DNA of 64,000 nt from Type-B symbiont of Plautia stali (GCA_001485295.1 BBOA01000007.1:1-64000), one strand, 5' to 3'. Positions 50,509 through 61,931 are shown, counted from the stretch's first letter. A program made the numbers and translations. The notes: a model not told the origin generated them from the letters alone.

Positions 50509-51202
50509 GACCTTTCCTGTACAACCAGTAAGCGGTGCTTTCCAGCCGCGCACCGCTGCGTAAATAGAAGCGTATCGCCGTCAGATTGCTGAGCTGCGTC
50601 GCGACGCGCAGACGGTCAAGCTGACGAACCCGTCCCCAGTCGGCGCCGGCCAGCAGCAAGCGTTGCCCGATGCCGTTGCTCTGCGCATACGGCAGCACGC
50701 CTAACAGCCCTACGCGCACGTCGCCTTCTGTTTCGCGCAGCGAGATAAAGCCCTGCAGCACGCCGGACGCGTCGCTGGCGATCAGACACTGATGATCGAA
50801 GGTGCCACGCACCGCGTTCTCAATCCACTGCGCGTAAAAGCGCGCACTGGCGTCCGCGGCGAACCAAGGCGCGCGAAAGCGGCTCTGCACGAAAATCTGC
50901 TCCGCCGCCGCACGCAGCTCAGTAATTTGCGACTCGCGGGCGATGCGAATGCCGGGCTGACGTTCGGTGCGTTTGATATTGATAGCCATATCGGCTTCGC
51001 CTTCCGCCAGCTGAAAACTGTGCTGGCAGAGGGCGTCTATCGCCTCAAGCCGGTCGGCAGACACTCTGATTTGCCATAAATCGGCCGGATGTCTCAGCAC
51101 CTCTTCAAGCGGCAAATTGCCATCGAGCTCGAGCCGCGCCGTCGCGCAGCCGAAAAAGGCGCTCTCCCAAGCGAGGGAATTAATACTGACGTGGACGGGC
51201 AT
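50495..51202 (-). CDS. wecD: dTDP-fucosamine acetyltransferase WecD
   Basis: GNAT acetyltransferase that converts dTDP-Fuc4N to dTDP-Fuc4NAc. Intact 235 residues (family about 224-235). Starts [38 protein letters not shown] (about 113-132) and the acetyl-CoA binding segment [19 protein letters not shown] (about 173-191), with the conserved end [10 protein letters not shown]. Overlaps rffH by 23 bases and wecE by 14, typical of tight coupling. Confidence 0.94.
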   Translation of the reverse strand: MPVHVSINSLAWESAFFGCATARLELDGNLPLEEVLRHPADLWQIRVSADRLEAIDALCQHSFQLAEGEADMAINIKRTERQPGIRIARESQITELRAAAEQIFVQSRFRAPWFAADASARFYAQWIENAVRGTFDHQCLIASDASGVLQGFISLRETEGDVRVGLLGVLPYAQSNGIGQRLLLAGADWGRVRQLDRLRVATQLSNLTAIRFYLRSGARLESTAYWLYRKGHDPI

Positions 51203-52061
51203 GTAATAGATCCAGCAGATACTGGCCGTAGCCGGTTTTCGTCAATGCCTCGCCGGCGGCGCGCAGCTGCTCGTCGCTCAGCCATCCGTTACGCCAGGCG
51301 ATCTCTTCCAGACAGGCGACTTTGAATCCCTGACGTTTTTCCACCGTCTGTACAAAGGTGCTGGCTTCAATCAGGCTATCGTGCGTGCCTGTATCGAGCC
51401 AAGCGAAACCGCGCCCTAACAGCTCGACAGAGAGCTGGCCCCGCGTCAGATACATCTGATTGATGGTGGTGATCTCCAGCTCGCCGCGCGCAGAAGGCTT
51501 TACCTGCTTTGCAAACTCCACCACCTGATTATCGTAAAAATAGAGGCCCGTTACCGCCCAGCGCGATTTCGGCGCGCTGGGTTTCTCTTGGATAGAGCGC
51601 GCGTTAAACGCGTCGTCAAACTCTACGACGCCAAACCGCTCGGGATCCATCACTTGATAGCCGAACACCGTGGCGCCCTGCTTGTGTGCGGCGACTTTCT
51701 TTAGCTTCGGGCTGAAGCCCTGACCGAAATAGAGATTATCACCCAGCACCAGACAGCAGTTATTGTCGCCGATAAAGCGTTCACCGATGATAAAGGCCTG
51801 TGCCAGTCCATCCGGACTTGGCTGCACGGCATAGCTGAGGCGAATGCCGAATTCGCTGCCGTCGCCCAGCAGGCGCACAAAGTGATCGCCGTCTTCCGAC
51901 GTGGTGATCAGTAGGATGTCGCGGATGCCCGCCAGCATCAGCACCGACAGGGGATAGTAGATCATCGGCTTGTCATACACGGGCAGCAGCTGTTTAGAGA
52001 TCGCTCGCGTAATGGGATGGAGACGCGCGCCTGAGCCGCCAGCCAGAATGATACCTTTCAT
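51180..52061 (-). CDS. rffH: Glucose-1-phosphate thymidylyltransferase RffH
   Basis: Makes dTDP-glucose for the Fuc4NAc branch of ECA. Intact 293 residues, the family length. [20 protein letters not shown] (1-20) is the nucleotide-binding signature; [20 protein letters not shown] (about 23-42), [13 protein letters not shown] (about 106-118) and [12 protein letters not shown] (about 221-232) are conserved. 22 bases after rffG. Confidence 0.96.
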   Translation of the reverse strand: MKGIILAGGSGARLHPITRAISKQLLPVYDKPMIYYPLSVLMLAGIRDILLITTSEDGDHFVRLLGDGSEFGIRLSYAVQPSPDGLAQAFIIGERFIGDNNCCLVLGDNLYFGQGFSPKLKKVAAHKQGATVFGYQVMDPERFGVVEFDDAFNARSIQEKPSAPKSRWAVTGLYFYDNQVVEFAKQVKPSARGELEITTINQMYLTRGQLSVELLGRGFAWLDTGTHDSLIEASTFVQTVEKRQGFKVACLEEIAWRNGWLSDEQLRAAGEALTKTGYGQYLLDLLHARPRQY

Positions 52062-52083
52062 TGATTTGCCTCCTCCGACGCCG

Positions 52084-53166
52084 TCACGTTCGCGACGCGG
52101 CTAGGCCGAGCCGTTGGCCGCGATAGCGCCTCAGAATAGTCTGCCACCATGCCTGATTGTTTAAATACCAGCGCACGGTTTTATACATGCCGCTTTCGAA
52201 GGTTTCCGCCGGCGTCCAGCCCAACTCGCGTGCAATCTTGCTAGCGTCGATAGCGTAGCGCCTATCGTGACCGGGACGATCCGCGACAAAGGTGATTAAA
52301 TCGCGGTAGTGCGCCAAGCCCGCAGCTTTACGCTCCGGCGCCAGCGACTCCAGCAGATCGCAAATCGTCTGCACTACGTCAATATTACGCCGTTCGTTAT
52401 GCCCACCAATATTGTAAGTTTCGCCAACTTTGCCGCTGCTCACCACACGGTAGAGAGCGCGTGCGTGATCTTCGACATAGAGCCAGTCGCGCACCTGCTC
52501 GCCGTTGCCGTATACCGGCAAGGCTTTGCCCGCCAGCGCATTGATAATGGTTAGCGGGATCAGCTTTTCGGGAAAATGACAGGGGCCATAATTATTCGAG
52601 CAGTTGGTCACAATGACCGGCAAACCGTATGTGCGTAGCCAAGCGCGCACCAGATGATCACTGCTGGCTTTGGTCGCAGAATACGGACTGCTCGGCGTGT
52701 AAGGCGTCGTTTCGGTAAAAAACGCGTTGGGGTCCTGTAGATCGCCGAACACTTCATCGGTGGAGATGTGATGGAAGATAAAGTCCTCGCGTCGCATGGT
52801 CTCTAACCCGTTCCAGTAGCCGCGCGCTGCCTCCAGCAGCTGATAAGTGCCGACGATATTAGTTTCGACAAAGGCGATGGGGTCATCAATGGAGCGATCG
52901 ACATGACTCTCTGCCGCCAAGTGCATCACGCAGTCAGGCTGATAGCGCGAAAATACGGCGTCCAGCGCCGGACGATCGCAAATATCCACCTGTTCGAAAG
53001 CAAAGCGGACATCCTGCATCACGCTGGCCAGCGAGGCGAGGTTGCCCGCATAGCTGAGCCTGTCCACCATCACTATGCGGTGATCCGTATCTTCAATCAG
53101 AAAACGCACCAGCGCTGAGCCGATAAAGCCTGCGCCGCCGGTGATCAAAAACTGTTTCACCGCCAC
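52084..53166 (-). CDS. rffG: dTDP-glucose 4,6-dehydratase RffG
   Basis: Converts dTDP-glucose to the 4-keto-6-deoxy sugar in ECA synthesis. Intact 360 residues (family about 355). Short-chain dehydrogenase fold: [20 protein letters not shown] (about 7-26) binds NAD; the catalytic triad region is [11 protein letters not shown] (about 134-144) and [12 protein letters not shown] (about 160-171). The final residues diverge slightly from E. coli. Overlaps wecC by 10 bases. Confidence 0.96.
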   Translation of the reverse strand: MAVKQFLITGGAGFIGSALVRFLIEDTDHRIVMVDRLSYAGNLASLASVMQDVRFAFEQVDICDRPALDAVFSRYQPDCVMHLAAESHVDRSIDDPIAFVETNIVGTYQLLEAARGYWNGLETMRREDFIFHHISTDEVFGDLQDPNAFFTETTPYTPSSPYSATKASSDHLVRAWLRTYGLPVIVTNCSNNYGPCHFPEKLIPLTIINALAGKALPVYGNGEQVRDWLYVEDHARALYRVVSSGKVGETYNIGGHNERRNIDVVQTICDLLESLAPERKAAGLAHYRDLITFVADRPGHDRRYAIDASKIARELGWTPAETFESGMYKTVRWYLNNQAWWQTILRRYRGQRLGLAASRT

Positions 53167-54416
53167 ACTCCCCGCGTATCCACAACCCAGCCCTGCTTCA
53201 CCTGCGACGCGTCGACGGCGCGGAAGTGGTCATGATCCACCAGCATCACCAACACGTCGGCCTGCGCCAGCGCCTGCGCGCGCGAGACCAGCGTCGCCTT
53301 GTCGCCGAGCGCGGCGGGCAGCGCGTCGATATGCGGCTCCACCACCCAGCTCTGGCCGCGATGCCACTCGGCGATCATCTGCGCTACCTGCATCGCCGGG
53401 CTTTCACGCAGATCGTCGATGTTGGGCTTAAACGCCAAGCCGAAGCAGGCGATCACAATCTTGTCCGCGCGCTTGCCGCTCTGATTCAAGCAGTCGGCCA
53501 GCGCTGTCTTGACCTGATTAAGCACCCAGTGCGGCTTGCTGTCGTTTACTTCCCGCGCGGTGCGGATCAGTCGTGCCAGCGACGGGTTTTGCGCCACGAT
53601 AAACCAAGGATCGACCGCGATACAGTGGCCGCCGACGCCGGGTCCAGACTGCAAAATATTGACGCGCGGATGGCGGTTCGCCAGCGCGATCAGTTCCCAG
53701 ACGTCAATCCCCTGATCGGCGCAAATCAGCGACAGCTCGTTGGCGAAGGCGATATTGACGTCGCGGAAGCTGTTTTCCGTCAGCTTGCACATCTCCGCCG
53801 TGCGCGCGTTAGTTTCCACGCATTCGCCTTGCAAAAAGAGACGATAAAGCGCGCTGGCCTGTACAGAGCATGCGGGCGTCATGCCGCCGATGACTCGATC
53901 GTTGTGGATCAGCTCCTGCATGATTTTGCCCGGCAGCACGCGCTCCGGGCAGTAGGCGATAAAGATATCTGGCGTGCCGCCGTGCTGCGGGAAACGCAGA
54001 TCCGGGCGCGTCACTGCCAGCCACTCCGCCATCTGCTCGGTCGCGCCGACCGGCGACGTAGACTCCAGGATCACCAGATCGCCTTTTTTCAGCACCGGCG
54101 CGATCGACTCCGCCGCCGCCTTTAAAAAGCGCAGATCGGGCTGATGATCTGCCATAAAGGGCGTCGGCACCGCAATCAGAAACGCATCAGCCGCTTCAGG
54201 CTGAGTGGTGGCACGCAAATAGCCCTGCGTCACGGCGTCGTGCACCACTTTATCCAGCGCAGGCTCGACGATATGGATCGCCCCGCGGTTAATGGTCTCG
54301 ACCGCGCGGGCGTTAATATCCACGCCAATGACGTTTTTCCTCTGCGACGCAAAAACGGCTGCGGTCGGCAGCCCAATATAGCCCAGTCCAATAACGGAAA
54401 TAGTGTCAAAATTCAT
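53157..54416 (-). CDS. wecC: UDP-N-acetyl-D-mannosamine dehydrogenase WecC
   Basis: Oxidises UDP-ManNAc to UDP-ManNAcA. Intact 419 residues (family about 420). [20 protein letters not shown] (1-20) binds [19 protein letters not shown] (about 119-134); the catalytic Cys is in [15 protein letters not shown] (about 253-267); [20 protein letters not shown] (about 329-348) closes the active site. Three bases after wecB. Confidence 0.96.
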   Translation of the reverse strand: MNFDTISVIGLGYIGLPTAAVFASQRKNVIGVDINARAVETINRGAIHIVEPALDKVVHDAVTQGYLRATTQPEAADAFLIAVPTPFMADHQPDLRFLKAAAESIAPVLKKGDLVILESTSPVGATEQMAEWLAVTRPDLRFPQHGGTPDIFIAYCPERVLPGKIMQELIHNDRVIGGMTPACSVQASALYRLFLQGECVETNARTAEMCKLTENSFRDVNIAFANELSLICADQGIDVWELIALANRHPRVNILQSGPGVGGHCIAVDPWFIVAQNPSLARLIRTAREVNDSKPHWVLNQVKTALADCLNQSGKRADKIVIACFGLAFKPNIDDLRESPAMQVAQMIAEWHRGQSWVVEPHIDALPAALGDKATLVSRAQALAQADVLVMLVDHDHFRAVDASQVKQGWVVDTRGVWR

Positions 54417-54419
54417 AGG

Positions 54420-55544
54420 TCAACTCGGGTTATCTTTTAAGGCCTGCAGGATACGCTGACAGGCGTTGCCGTCGCCGTAAGGGTTATGGGCGCGGCTCAT
54501 GGTTTGCCAAGCCACCTCGTCGCTCAGCAGCAGATCGACTTCAGCCACAATTTTTTCTACGTCGGTGCCGACTAGCTTCACGGTGCCGGCATCGACCGCT
54601 TCTGGACGCTCGGTAACGTCGCGCATCACCAGCACCGGCTTGCCCAGCGACGGCGCTTCTTCCTGAATGCCGCCGGAATCGGTCAGGATCAGCCAAGCGC
54701 GGTTCATCAGCCAGACGAAAGGCAGATATTCCTGTGGCTCGATCAGCACGATATTGTGGATGCCGCTGAGAATGCGGTTTACCGGCTCGCTGACGTTGGG
54801 ATTAAGGTGCACCGGATAGACGATCTGCACGTCGGGATGCTGGCGGGCGATTCGCGCCAGCGCGCTACAGATGCGCTTAAAGCCTTCGCCGAAGTTTTCC
54901 CGGCGATGGCCGGTGACCAGCACCAGCTTTTTATTGCTGTCGAGGAAAGGATAATGGCAGACAAGCTGTGCGTTAAGGTCGGGATCGGCGATCACCCGAT
55001 CGCGCACCCACAGCAGCGTGTCAATCACCGTATTGCCGGCGACAAAAATGCGCGCGTCGGGCAGATTCTCCGCCAGCAGGTTCTGGCGCGAACGTTCGGT
55101 CGGCGTAAAGTGTAGGCAGGCAAGATGGCCGGTCAGCTTGCGGTTGCCCTCTTCCGGCCAAGGCGAGGTCAAATCACCGGTGCGCAGTCCCGCTTCCACA
55201 TGACCGACCGGGATCTGCTGGTAAAACGCCGCCAAGCTGGCGGCCAGCGTGGTGGTGGTATCGCCATGCACCAGCATCACGTCGGGTTTGAAGTCGAGCA
55301 GCACAGTTTTTATGCCCTGCAGAATGCGGCAGGTAATTTCCGTCAAGCCTTGCTCAGGACGCATCACGTTCAGGTCGTAATCTGGCTGCAGCGCGAACAG
55401 ACGCAGCACCTGATCGAGCATCTCGCGGTGCTGCGCCGTGACGCACAGGCGAGAGTCAAACATAGGATCCTGCGCTAGCGCCTGCGCCAGCGGCGCCATT
55501 TTTATCGCCTCCGGGCGAGTCCCGAATACTGTAAGCACTTTCAT
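54420..55544 (-). CDS. wecB: UDP-N-acetylglucosamine 2-epimerase (non-hydrolysing) WecB
   Basis: Interconverts UDP-GlcNAc and UDP-ManNAc for ECA. Intact 374 residues from ATG at 55544 ([20 protein letters not shown]), the conserved start; an upstream ATG lies inside wzz[21 protein letters not shown] (about 94-113), [20 protein letters not shown] (about 115-134), [14 protein letters not shown] (about 207-220) and [20 protein letters not shown] (about 286-305) are family signatures. Overlaps wzzE by 4 bases. Confidence 0.96.
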   Translation of the reverse strand: MKVLTVFGTRPEAIKMAPLAQALAQDPMFDSRLCVTAQHREMLDQVLRLFALQPDYDLNVMRPEQGLTEITCRILQGIKTVLLDFKPDVMLVHGDTTTTLAASLAAFYQQIPVGHVEAGLRTGDLTSPWPEEGNRKLTGHLACLHFTPTERSRQNLLAENLPDARIFVAGNTVIDTLLWVRDRVIADPDLNAQLVCHYPFLDSNKKLVLVTGHRRENFGEGFKRICSALARIARQHPDVQIVYPVHLNPNVSEPVNRILSGIHNIVLIEPQEYLPFVWLMNRAWLILTDSGGIQEEAPSLGKPVLVMRDVTERPEAVDAGTVKLVGTDVEKIVAEVDLLLSDEVAWQTMSRAHNPYGDGNACQRILQALKDNPS

Positions 55545-56593
55545 GCGGTTTCTCTCGCTGATCGGGCGCCGGAGCGACGCCCCAGCGCCACACCTGCACC
55601 GGTCAATGCGCCTAATGTGCCCCACATAATCATCATAAACAAACGACGCGGACTGTCGCGCGACACCGGCTCTTCCGGCGTACGCAGGTAGCGGTAGGTC
55701 TGGAAGGTCCGGTTCAGCGTCGGCCCAGCGTTCAGGGTGGTGAGCATCACCCTGTTTTGATCATAGCTGATATCGTAATTCGGGCCGGTCGCCTGCAGGG
55801 TTTCCAGCTGCGCCTGCAGCTGCGGCTCGCCCAGCAGGAAGAGGTCGCTGTCGGCGATGGGTTCGCGTGCGTCCTGCGAACGGTTTTCATGAATGTCCTG
55901 CTGGCTGGCGACCTTCAGCGCCTGCTGCAGACGATGCTGCTGGCGCTGAAAGACCGCGTTCGCTACATCCTCCTGGCGTTTTACCTGCGCCTGCAGCTGC
56001 ACGCTGCGCGCCTGCCAAGCGCCTTTTAGTTCGCCGTTAAGGTGGCGCGCCGCGCGCTCGCTGGCGAAGGCGATATACTGACGCAGCAGGTTATTGGCGT
56101 CGCAGGCAGTCTCCGCAATCAGCTTGACGCTGTCGCGCGTGTTGCGCGCCGCATTAGCGGGCAAAAACTGGATATTGGCGACCATATTGTCCAGCAGCGC
56201 GGCGTCGTTGTGCGCGTTGCCTGAACGGCGGCTTTTATAATAGTTCGTCTGTTGCCAGAAGTCGCGCCGCGTATCCCAGGCGCCCAGCTGCATAATAAAT
56301 TCCTGATAGACCTCATCCATAACGGTCGGAGAGGGCGCAGCCAGACTAAACGTATTGTTGCGCACGTCGAGGTTGTTCAGGAATTGCTCCTGCGCGTAGT
56401 AGTCACCGAGCATATTCACCGTGGGGCGATCGGTGATCGCCGTGGTGCTCCACACCTGCTTCATCAGCAGCGACGCGAGCCAAGCGACCAGCGCAAACAG
56501 CAGCGCTAGGCCGATAATCCAGCGCTTGCAGCGCCAAAGCGTGCAGCCCAAGCCGCGAATATCCAGTTCGTTCTGTGCAACCTCAGAGGTCAT
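55541..56593 (-). CDS. wzzE: ECA chain-length regulator WzzE
   Basis: Wzz-type protein setting ECA chain length. Intact 350 residues (family about 348). Two membrane helices flank a coiled-coil-rich periplasmic domain: the first near residues 28-47 ([20 protein letters not shown]), the second near the C-terminus ([20 protein letters not shown], about 315-334) with the usual Pro-rich entry. [20 protein letters not shown] (about 55-74) is typical of WzzE. 16 bases after wecA. Confidence 0.94.
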   Translation of the reverse strand: MTSEVAQNELDIRGLGCTLWRCKRWIIGLALLFALVAWLASLLMKQVWSTTAITDRPTVNMLGDYYAQEQFLNNLDVRNNTFSLAAPSPTVMDEVYQEFIMQLGAWDTRRDFWQQTNYYKSRRSGNAHNDAALLDNMVANIQFLPANAARNTRDSVKLIAETACDANNLLRQYIAFASERAARHLNGELKGAWQARSVQLQAQVKRQEDVANAVFQRQQHRLQQALKVASQQDIHENRSQDAREPIADSDLFLLGEPQLQAQLETLQATGPNYDISYDQNRVMLTTLNAGPTLNRTFQTYRYLRTPEEPVSRDSPRRLFMMIMWGTLGALTGAGVALGRRSGARSARETA

Positions 56594-56609
56594 AACAAAG
56601 CAATCCTTA

Positions 56610-57710
56610 TCAGGGTAATTTTTTCTTTGCGTCGCTTCTGGCGTTCAGGCGGCGCTTTATACGACGGATTAGGCGCGCCACGCGCCAGGCGTGTTTCAGG
56701 CAGTAGCTGTACAACATAAACGTTATCATAAATAGCACCAGCATCACCCATTCGAGGATGAAGGCGAGGTACTCGCCGAGCACGCCGATGCCCGCCAGAA
56801 TCGCTGCGGCCACGGTAATCAGCACAAACGCCTGACGCGAGGTGAAGCCGGCGCGCATGATCAGGTGATGGATGTGCTGACGATCGGCGGAAAAGGGACT
56901 CATGCCCTTACGCAGGCGACGATACATAATCGCCACCATATCCATGAGTGGAATGGCGATCAGCCAGAGCGCAGTAACGGGCGTAATGGGATGGCTTAAA
57001 CCCTGCGTGGTTTCCAACAGGATCCAGATAATGGTAAAGCCAATCATGGTGCTGCCGGCGTCTCCCATAAAGACTTTGTAGCGGCGGCCGAGGAAGCCGA
57101 GATTAAGCAGAATGTAAGGCAACGTGGCGGCAATCATCGAAAAACACCACATGGCGAGGCTGAACTGCCCATCGAAGCAGAGAATGATTCCCATAGCGGC
57201 GAAAGTGACGGACGAAAGGCCGCCCAGCAAACCGTCGATGCCGTCCACCATATTGAAGGCGTTTATCGCGGCCCAGACTGCGAACAGGGTCAGCACGTAG
57301 CCGAATGGCCCGACGATCAGTTCCACCGGACCGATAATAAAGCCCAAGCTGAGCAGATAGAGCTTGGCGCCCACCATCATCGCCACCGCGACGGCAGCCT
57401 GCACCACCGCGCGGATTTTCACGCTGATATCGAAGCAATCGTCGAGCGCGCCGACCATCACCAGCAGACCGGCGCAGATCAGATAGAGCGTAGCGTGGGG
57501 CAGATAAAAGTGGGTGATGAGAAACATAAAGCAGATGCCGGCATAAACAGAAATACCGCCGACCAGCGGAATGGCGCCGTGATGGCGTTTACGGGAATTA
57601 GGCGTATCGACTAAACCTATTTTTTTAGCCGCTTTGCGCGCAAAAAAGATAAAGACTATAGAAAATAGAAAAGTAAGGCCCAGCTCAGTACTCATAGTGA
57701 GTAAATTCAC
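56610..57710 (-). CDS. wecA: UDP-GlcNAc:undecaprenyl-phosphate GlcNAc-1-phosphate transferase WecA
   Basis: Starts ECA (and many O antigens) by making lipid I on undecaprenyl phosphate. Intact 366 residues (family 367), about eleven membrane helices. RKRHHGAIPLVGGISVYAG (about 40-58), VGALDDCFDISVKIRA (about 85-100), AFNMVDGIDGLLGGLSSV (about 151-168, catalytic Asp residues) and KVFMGDAGSTMIGF (about 212-225), plus HIHHLIMRAGFTSRQAF (about 279-295). First gene of the ECA operon, downstream of rho. Confidence 0.96.
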   Translation of the reverse strand: MNLLTMSTELGLTFLFSIVFIFFARKAAKKIGLVDTPNSRKRHHGAIPLVGGISVYAGICFMFLITHFYLPHATLYLICAGLLVMVGALDDCFDISVKIRAVVQAAVAVAMMVGAKLYLLSLGFIIGPVELIVGPFGYVLTLFAVWAAINAFNMVDGIDGLLGGLSSVTFAAMGIILCFDGQFSLAMWCFSMIAATLPYILLNLGFLGRRYKVFMGDAGSTMIGFTIIWILLETTQGLSHPITPVTALWLIAIPLMDMVAIMYRRLRKGMSPFSADRQHIHHLIMRAGFTSRQAFVLITVAAAILAGIGVLGEYLAFILEWVMLVLFMITFMLYSYCLKHAWRVARLIRRIKRRLNARSDAKKKLP

Positions 57711-57885
57711 GTTAAACGCTCTCAGCTAAAATCAGGGACAGAATAAATAAACTGCATGTTTTTGCCTTTCATTCCGAGTCCGAATTCTGCTTCCCATAGC
57801 GCGCCAATGGTGATTTTTTGCACGTCGGCGCCACAGTCATTATAAATGCTCCTGCCAGCGATAATCCTAATGCGCACAAATAAAA

Positions 57886-57909
57886 AACGCCACGTTAAGA
57901 CGTGGCGTT
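57886..57909 (-). terminator. Rho-independent terminator after rho
   Basis: On the minus strand AACGCCACGT-CTTA-ACGTGGCGTT followed by TTTTATT, 66 bases beyond the rho stop and before wecA. The remaining wecA leader (57711-57885) shows nothing else recognisable; it presumably holds the ECA operon promoter. Confidence 0.85.
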
Positions 57910-57975
57910 AGCGCTATTTCCTGCCCATTTAAGCTAAAAAAGTCGGTTGGCCCGCCTCAGTTAGTCGCAGCGGGA

Positions 57976-59235
57976 TTACGAACGCTTCATCATATCGAAG
58001 AATTCGTCGTTGGTTTTGGTCATGGCCAGCTTGTTAATAAGGAATTCCATTGCGTCGATTTCGCCCATCGGGTGAATGATTTTGCGCAGGATCCACATTT
58101 TCTGCAGTTCTTCCTGAGAGGTGAGCAGCTCTTCTTTACGCGTGCCGGAGCGATTATAGTCAATCGCCGGGAAAACGCGTTTTTCAGCGATCTTACGCGC
58201 GAGATGCAGTTCCATGTTACCGGTGCCTTTAAACTCTTCGTAAATCACTTCATCCATCTTCGAACCGGTATCAACCAGCGCGGTCGCGATGATGGTCAGG
58301 CTACCGCCCTCTTCTACGTTACGCGCGGCGCCGAAAAAGCGCTTCGGACGATGCAGGGCGTTGGCATCAACACCACCGGTCAAGACTTTACCAGATGCCG
58401 GCACGACGGTGTTATAGGCGCGCGCCAGACGGGTAATGGAGTCGAGCAGGATAATGACGTCTTTCTTGTGCTCAACCAGACGCTTCGCCTTCTCAATCAC
58501 CATCTCGGCGACCTGAACGTGGCGTGAGGCCGGTTCGTCGAAGGTAGAGGCGATGACTTCGCCTTTGACTAGACGCTGCATCTCGGTGACTTCTTCCGGA
58601 CGTTCGTCGATCAGCAGCACCATCAGCACGCAGTCTGGATGGTTGTAGGCGATGCTCTGCGCGATATTCTGCAGCAGCATAGTTTTACCCGCTTTCGGCG
58701 GCGCGACGATCAAACCACGCTGACCGCGACCGATCGGCGAAGCGAGATCCAGCACGCGTGCGGTCAGGTCTTCCGTCGAACCATTGCCGCGCTCCATGCG
58801 CAGACGGCTGTTAGCGTGCAGCGGCGTCAGGTTTTCAAACAGGATCTTGCTACGAGCGTTTTCCGGCTTATCATAGTTGACTTCGTTAACCTTCAGCAGC
58901 GCGAAGTAGCGCTCACCCTCTTTCGGCGGACGGATCTTGCCAGAGATGGTGTCACCAGTGCGAAGGTTGAAACGGCGAATTTGGCTGGGAGAAACGTAGA
59001 TGTCATCAGGACCGGCAAGGTAGGAGCTGTCTGCGGAGCGGAGGAAACCAAATCCGTCCTGCAGTATCTCCAGTACACCATCACCGAAGATGTGTTCACC
59101 GCTTTTCGCGTGCTGTTTCAGGATGGCGAAAATAATATCCTGTTTGCGCATACGCGCTAGGTTTTCCAGCCCCATATTTTCGCCGAGGGTTATCAGCTCA
59201 GAAACCGGCGTATTCTTTAATTCGGTAAGATTCAT
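57976..59235 (-). CDS. rho: Transcription termination factor Rho
   Basis: Hexameric RNA-dependent ATPase that ends transcription. Intact 419 residues, exactly the E. coli length. N-terminal [23 protein letters not shown]-binding domain with [20 protein letters not shown] (about 55-74); Walker [21 protein letters not shown] (about 173-192); [20 protein letters not shown] (about 204-223); secondary RNA-binding Q/R loops [14 protein letters not shown] (about 262-275) and [20 protein letters not shown] (about 284-303). Essential and very conserved, as expected. Confidence 0.98.
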   Translation of the reverse strand: MNLTELKNTPVSELITLGENMGLENLARMRKQDIIFAILKQHAKSGEHIFGDGVLEILQDGFGFLRSADSSYLAGPDDIYVSPSQIRRFNLRTGDTISGKIRPPKEGERYFALLKVNEVNYDKPENARSKILFENLTPLHANSRLRMERGNGSTEDLTARVLDLASPIGRGQRGLIVAPPKAGKTMLLQNIAQSIAYNHPDCVLMVLLIDERPEEVTEMQRLVKGEVIASTFDEPASRHVQVAEMVIEKAKRLVEHKKDVIILLDSITRLARAYNTVVPASGKVLTGGVDANALHRPKRFFGAARNVEEGGSLTIIATALVDTGSKMDEVIYEEFKGTGNMELHLARKIAEKRVFPAIDYNRSGTRKEELLTSQEELQKMWILRKIIHPMGEIDAMEFLINKLAMTKTNDEFFDMMKRS

Positions 59236-59582
59236 AGTGATGGGTTCTTAAACTCGGGGTAATTCTCGAAGTGTTGGTCGTGAATGGTATGGCTTAGTAT
59301 TCCATGCCTGTTAATGGCGCTTTCAACTCTTCTCGACGATCATCGTTAGGGATGGCGACTGGAAGCGAGAGAGACGGTTGAAATGTGATGCCAAAGTTGG
59401 TACTAACCGTCAGAATTGCTAAACTGCTGCATATATGGAACGTGCTTCAGGGTTTAACAAAGGAAATCTTTAAGATGCAAACTACAAGGTAAGTGCGTAA
59501 TGCAGTGAAAGTAACTTAGCACGCTAAAATGAGAACGTCCAGCAGTGGAAGAAAATTCACCACCGCTGAACGTTCGGCCTGC
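59236..59582 (-). promoter_or_regulatory. rho leader region
   Basis: A 347-base gap between trxA and rho. Enteric rho has a long autoregulated leader, sometimes with a short RhoL peptide; no convincing rhoL is seen here. The only clear structure is the hairpin after trxA, listed separately. Confidence 0.4.
59534..59574 (-). terminator. Hairpin terminator after trxA
   Basis: On the minus strand AACGTTCAGCGGTGG pairs with CCACTGCTGGACGTT (two G-T pairs) around an 11-base loop and is followed by CTCATTTTAG. It starts about 10 bases after the trxA stop. Confidence 0.6.
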
Positions 59583-59915
59583 TTACGCCAAGTTGGCGTT
59601 CAGGAACTCTTTCAGCTGGCTTTTAGACAGCGCGCCGACTTTCGTAGCGGCTACTTCACCGTTTTTGAACAGCAGCAGCGTCGGGATGCCGCGAATGCCG
59701 TACTTCGGCGCAGTGCACGGATTGTCGTCAATGTTCAGCTTGGCGATGGTAAGCTTACCGTCGTACTCTTCAGCAACCTCGTCGAGGATCGGTGCGATCA
59801 TTTTGCAAGGACCACACCATTCAGCCCAGAAATCAACTAGCGTAACGCCGTCTGCTTTCAGAACGTCTGCGTCGAAACTGTCATCGGTAAGGTGAACGAT
59901 TTTATCGCTGCTCAT
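59583..59915 (-). CDS. trxA: Thioredoxin 1 TrxA
   Basis: General thiol-disulfide reductant. Intact 110 residues (109 in E. coli; one extra Ser after Met). Active site [18 protein letters not shown] (residues 29-46) with Cys34 and Cys37; cis-Pro in [15 protein letters not shown] (about 74-88). One oddity: residue 67 is Cys in [11 protein letters not shown] where enteric thioredoxins have Gly. Located between rho and the rhlB remnant in the conserved order. Confidence 0.96.
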   Translation of the reverse strand: MSSDKIVHLTDDSFDADVLKADGVTLVDFWAEWCGPCKMIAPILDEVAEEYDGKLTIAKLNIDDNPCTAPKYGIRGIPTLLLFKNGEVAATKVGALSKSQLKEFLNANLA

Positions 59916-60032
59916 GTATTACTCCACAATATTATGCTTGGCAAATTGGCGTAAAGTTTACCAACGAAGGTTAACTTTATTTCATTAGATACGCTTTCGT
60001 AAAGGGATAGTAAGCTGATACTTTACCACATT

Positions 60033-60638
60033 ATGAGCAAAACACACTTAACTGAACAGAAGTTTTCCGACTTTGCCCTGCACCCTCTTGTCATGGAAGC
60101 TTTTGATAAAAAACTTTTATAACTACACGCCTATTCAGACGTTAGCACTGCTCTTTACGCTCTCAGGGCGTGATGTCGCAGGCCAGGCGCAAACCGGTAC
60201 CGGCAAAATGATGACGTTTCTGACGCCGACGTTTCATTATCTTCTCTCTCACTCGGCGCAGGAAGGCCGTCAGATCAATCAGCCGCGCGCGGTTGATCAT
60301 GGCGCCGAGGCGCGAGCTGGCTGTGCAGATCCACGCCGATACCGAACCGCTGGCGCAGGCGACCGGTCTGAAGCTGGGCTTGGCCTAAGGCGGGCGATGT
60401 TTACGACAAGCAGCTGAAAGTGCTGGCCGACGGCGTCGACATTCTGGTCGCGACCAACGTTAAGGCGCACAGTCTGCATATTCCTGCGTTCACGCACGTG
60501 TTTAACTACGATCTGCCTAACGATCGCGAAGATTACGTTCGCCGTATCGACCGTACCTGCAACGGCCCACGTCACGGCGGCAATAAAGCGAATCGTCGTG
60601 GAGCACCGCGTAACAACAACCGTAAACGTTCGGGTTAA
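60033..60638 (+). pseudogene. rhlB: rhlB, degradosome DEAD-box RNA helicase (broken, large deletions)
   Basis: Remnant of RhlB, the RNase E partner helicase. Starts [20 protein letters not shown]; a frameshift near 60100 is followed by [26 protein letters not shown] (Walker A) and [20 protein letters not shown]. It then breaks. [17 protein letters not shown] joins the first half to the C-terminal domain, skipping about 150 codons including the DEAD box. The C-terminal part [20 protein letters not shown] and RIDRT then jumps to the basic tail [14 protein letters not shown]. Clearly non-functional. Confidence 0.92.
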
Positions 60639-60646
60639 TCCAGGCT

Positions 60647-61916
60647 ATGCTAAGCGCATTGTCACTTTATGCTGCGATCGATCTAGGCTCCAACAGCTTC
60701 CATATGTTAGTAGTGCGCGAAGTTTCCGGAAGCATTCAGATCGTCGAGCGTATTAAACGCAAGTTGCGTCTAGCTGCCGGGCTGGATAAAAATAATCACC
60801 TCTCCATCGAAGCGATGACGCGCGGCTGGGAGTGTCTGAAGCTTTTTCCCGAACAGCTGCAGGACATTCCGTCTGAACAGATCCGCGTAGTGGCGACTGC
60901 CACCCTGCGCCTTGCGGCTAACGCTGCTGAATTCCTTTTCACCTTCACTGCGCAGCAAATTCTCGGCTGTCCTGTCAACGTGATCAGCGGCGAAGAAGAA
61001 GCACGCTGATCTATCAGGGCATCGCGCATACCCCTGGCGGCTCGGACAAGCGGCTGGGGGTCGATATCGGCGGCGACAGCACCGAGCTGACCACCGGCGA
61101 TGGCTCGCACGTTTCGGTGCTGTTTAGCCTGTCGATGAGCTGCGTTACTTGGCTGGAACCCTTTTTTAGCGACCGTCATCTGGCGAAAGAGAATTTTTCC
61201 ACCGCCGAACAAGCCGCGCGCGAAATGATCCGTTTTGTTGCCGCGCCGCGGCGCGCGCACGGCTGGGAAGCCTGCGTTGGTGCGTCCGGGCACTGTCCAG
61301 GCGCTGCAAGAGATCATGGTGGCGTGGCGCAGAGCATGGATGAACGCATCACCCTGAGCAAGCTGCAGTAGCTGAAGAAACGCGCCATTCAGTGCGGCAA
61401 GCTGTAAGAGCTAGAAATTGTGAGGGGTTAATACTGGAGCACGCGCTGGTTTTCCCCAGCGGGCTGTCGCTCCTGATCGCGGTCTTTCAGGAGCTTAGCA
61501 TCGAGAGCATGAAGCTGGCCGGCGGCGCGCTGCGCTAAGGGCTGGTGTACGGCATGCTGCATCTGCCGGTCGATCTCCGCAGCACGCTATCTATCTGGTG
61601 CGCCATCTCGACCTCCCCGGCTTTACACCTGCACAGAAGAAACTGCTGGCCTGCCTACTGCAAAACCAGAGCAGCAGCATCGATCTGGCGCTGCTGACCC
61701 AGCAGAACGCCCTGCCGCCTGCTGCGGCTGGCGATCCTCTTTTGCAGCCGCCATCGCGACGATATGATGGCTGCGGTGCGCTTGCAGGACAGCGACGACG
61801 AGCTGCGCCTGTCACTGCCTTCAGGCTGGCTGGAAGCGCATCCGCGGCGCGCCGAGCTCCTTGAGCAGGAGAGCCATTATCAGTCTCACGTGCACTGGCT
61901 GCTGACCATCGCCTGA
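60647..61916 (+). pseudogene. gppA: gppA, guanosine pentaphosphate / exopolyphosphatase (broken)
   Basis: Remnant of GppA, which converts pppGpp to ppGpp. Starts [20 protein letters not shown] with an intact phosphate-binding loop, open to ISGEEEAR (about 61008), then a frameshift and stop. Further pieces: [59 protein letters not shown] and near the end [16 protein letters not shown]-like [19 protein letters not shown]. Several TAG/TAA codons and deletions. Stop at 61914-61916. Follows rhlB as in E. coli. Confidence 0.92.
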
Positions 61917-61931
61917 TGACAGAAAGGGCGC

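Noticed and set aside
59236-59520. rhoL leader peptide gene
   Set aside because: No short frame with a plausible ribosome binding site and family resemblance was found on the minus strand.
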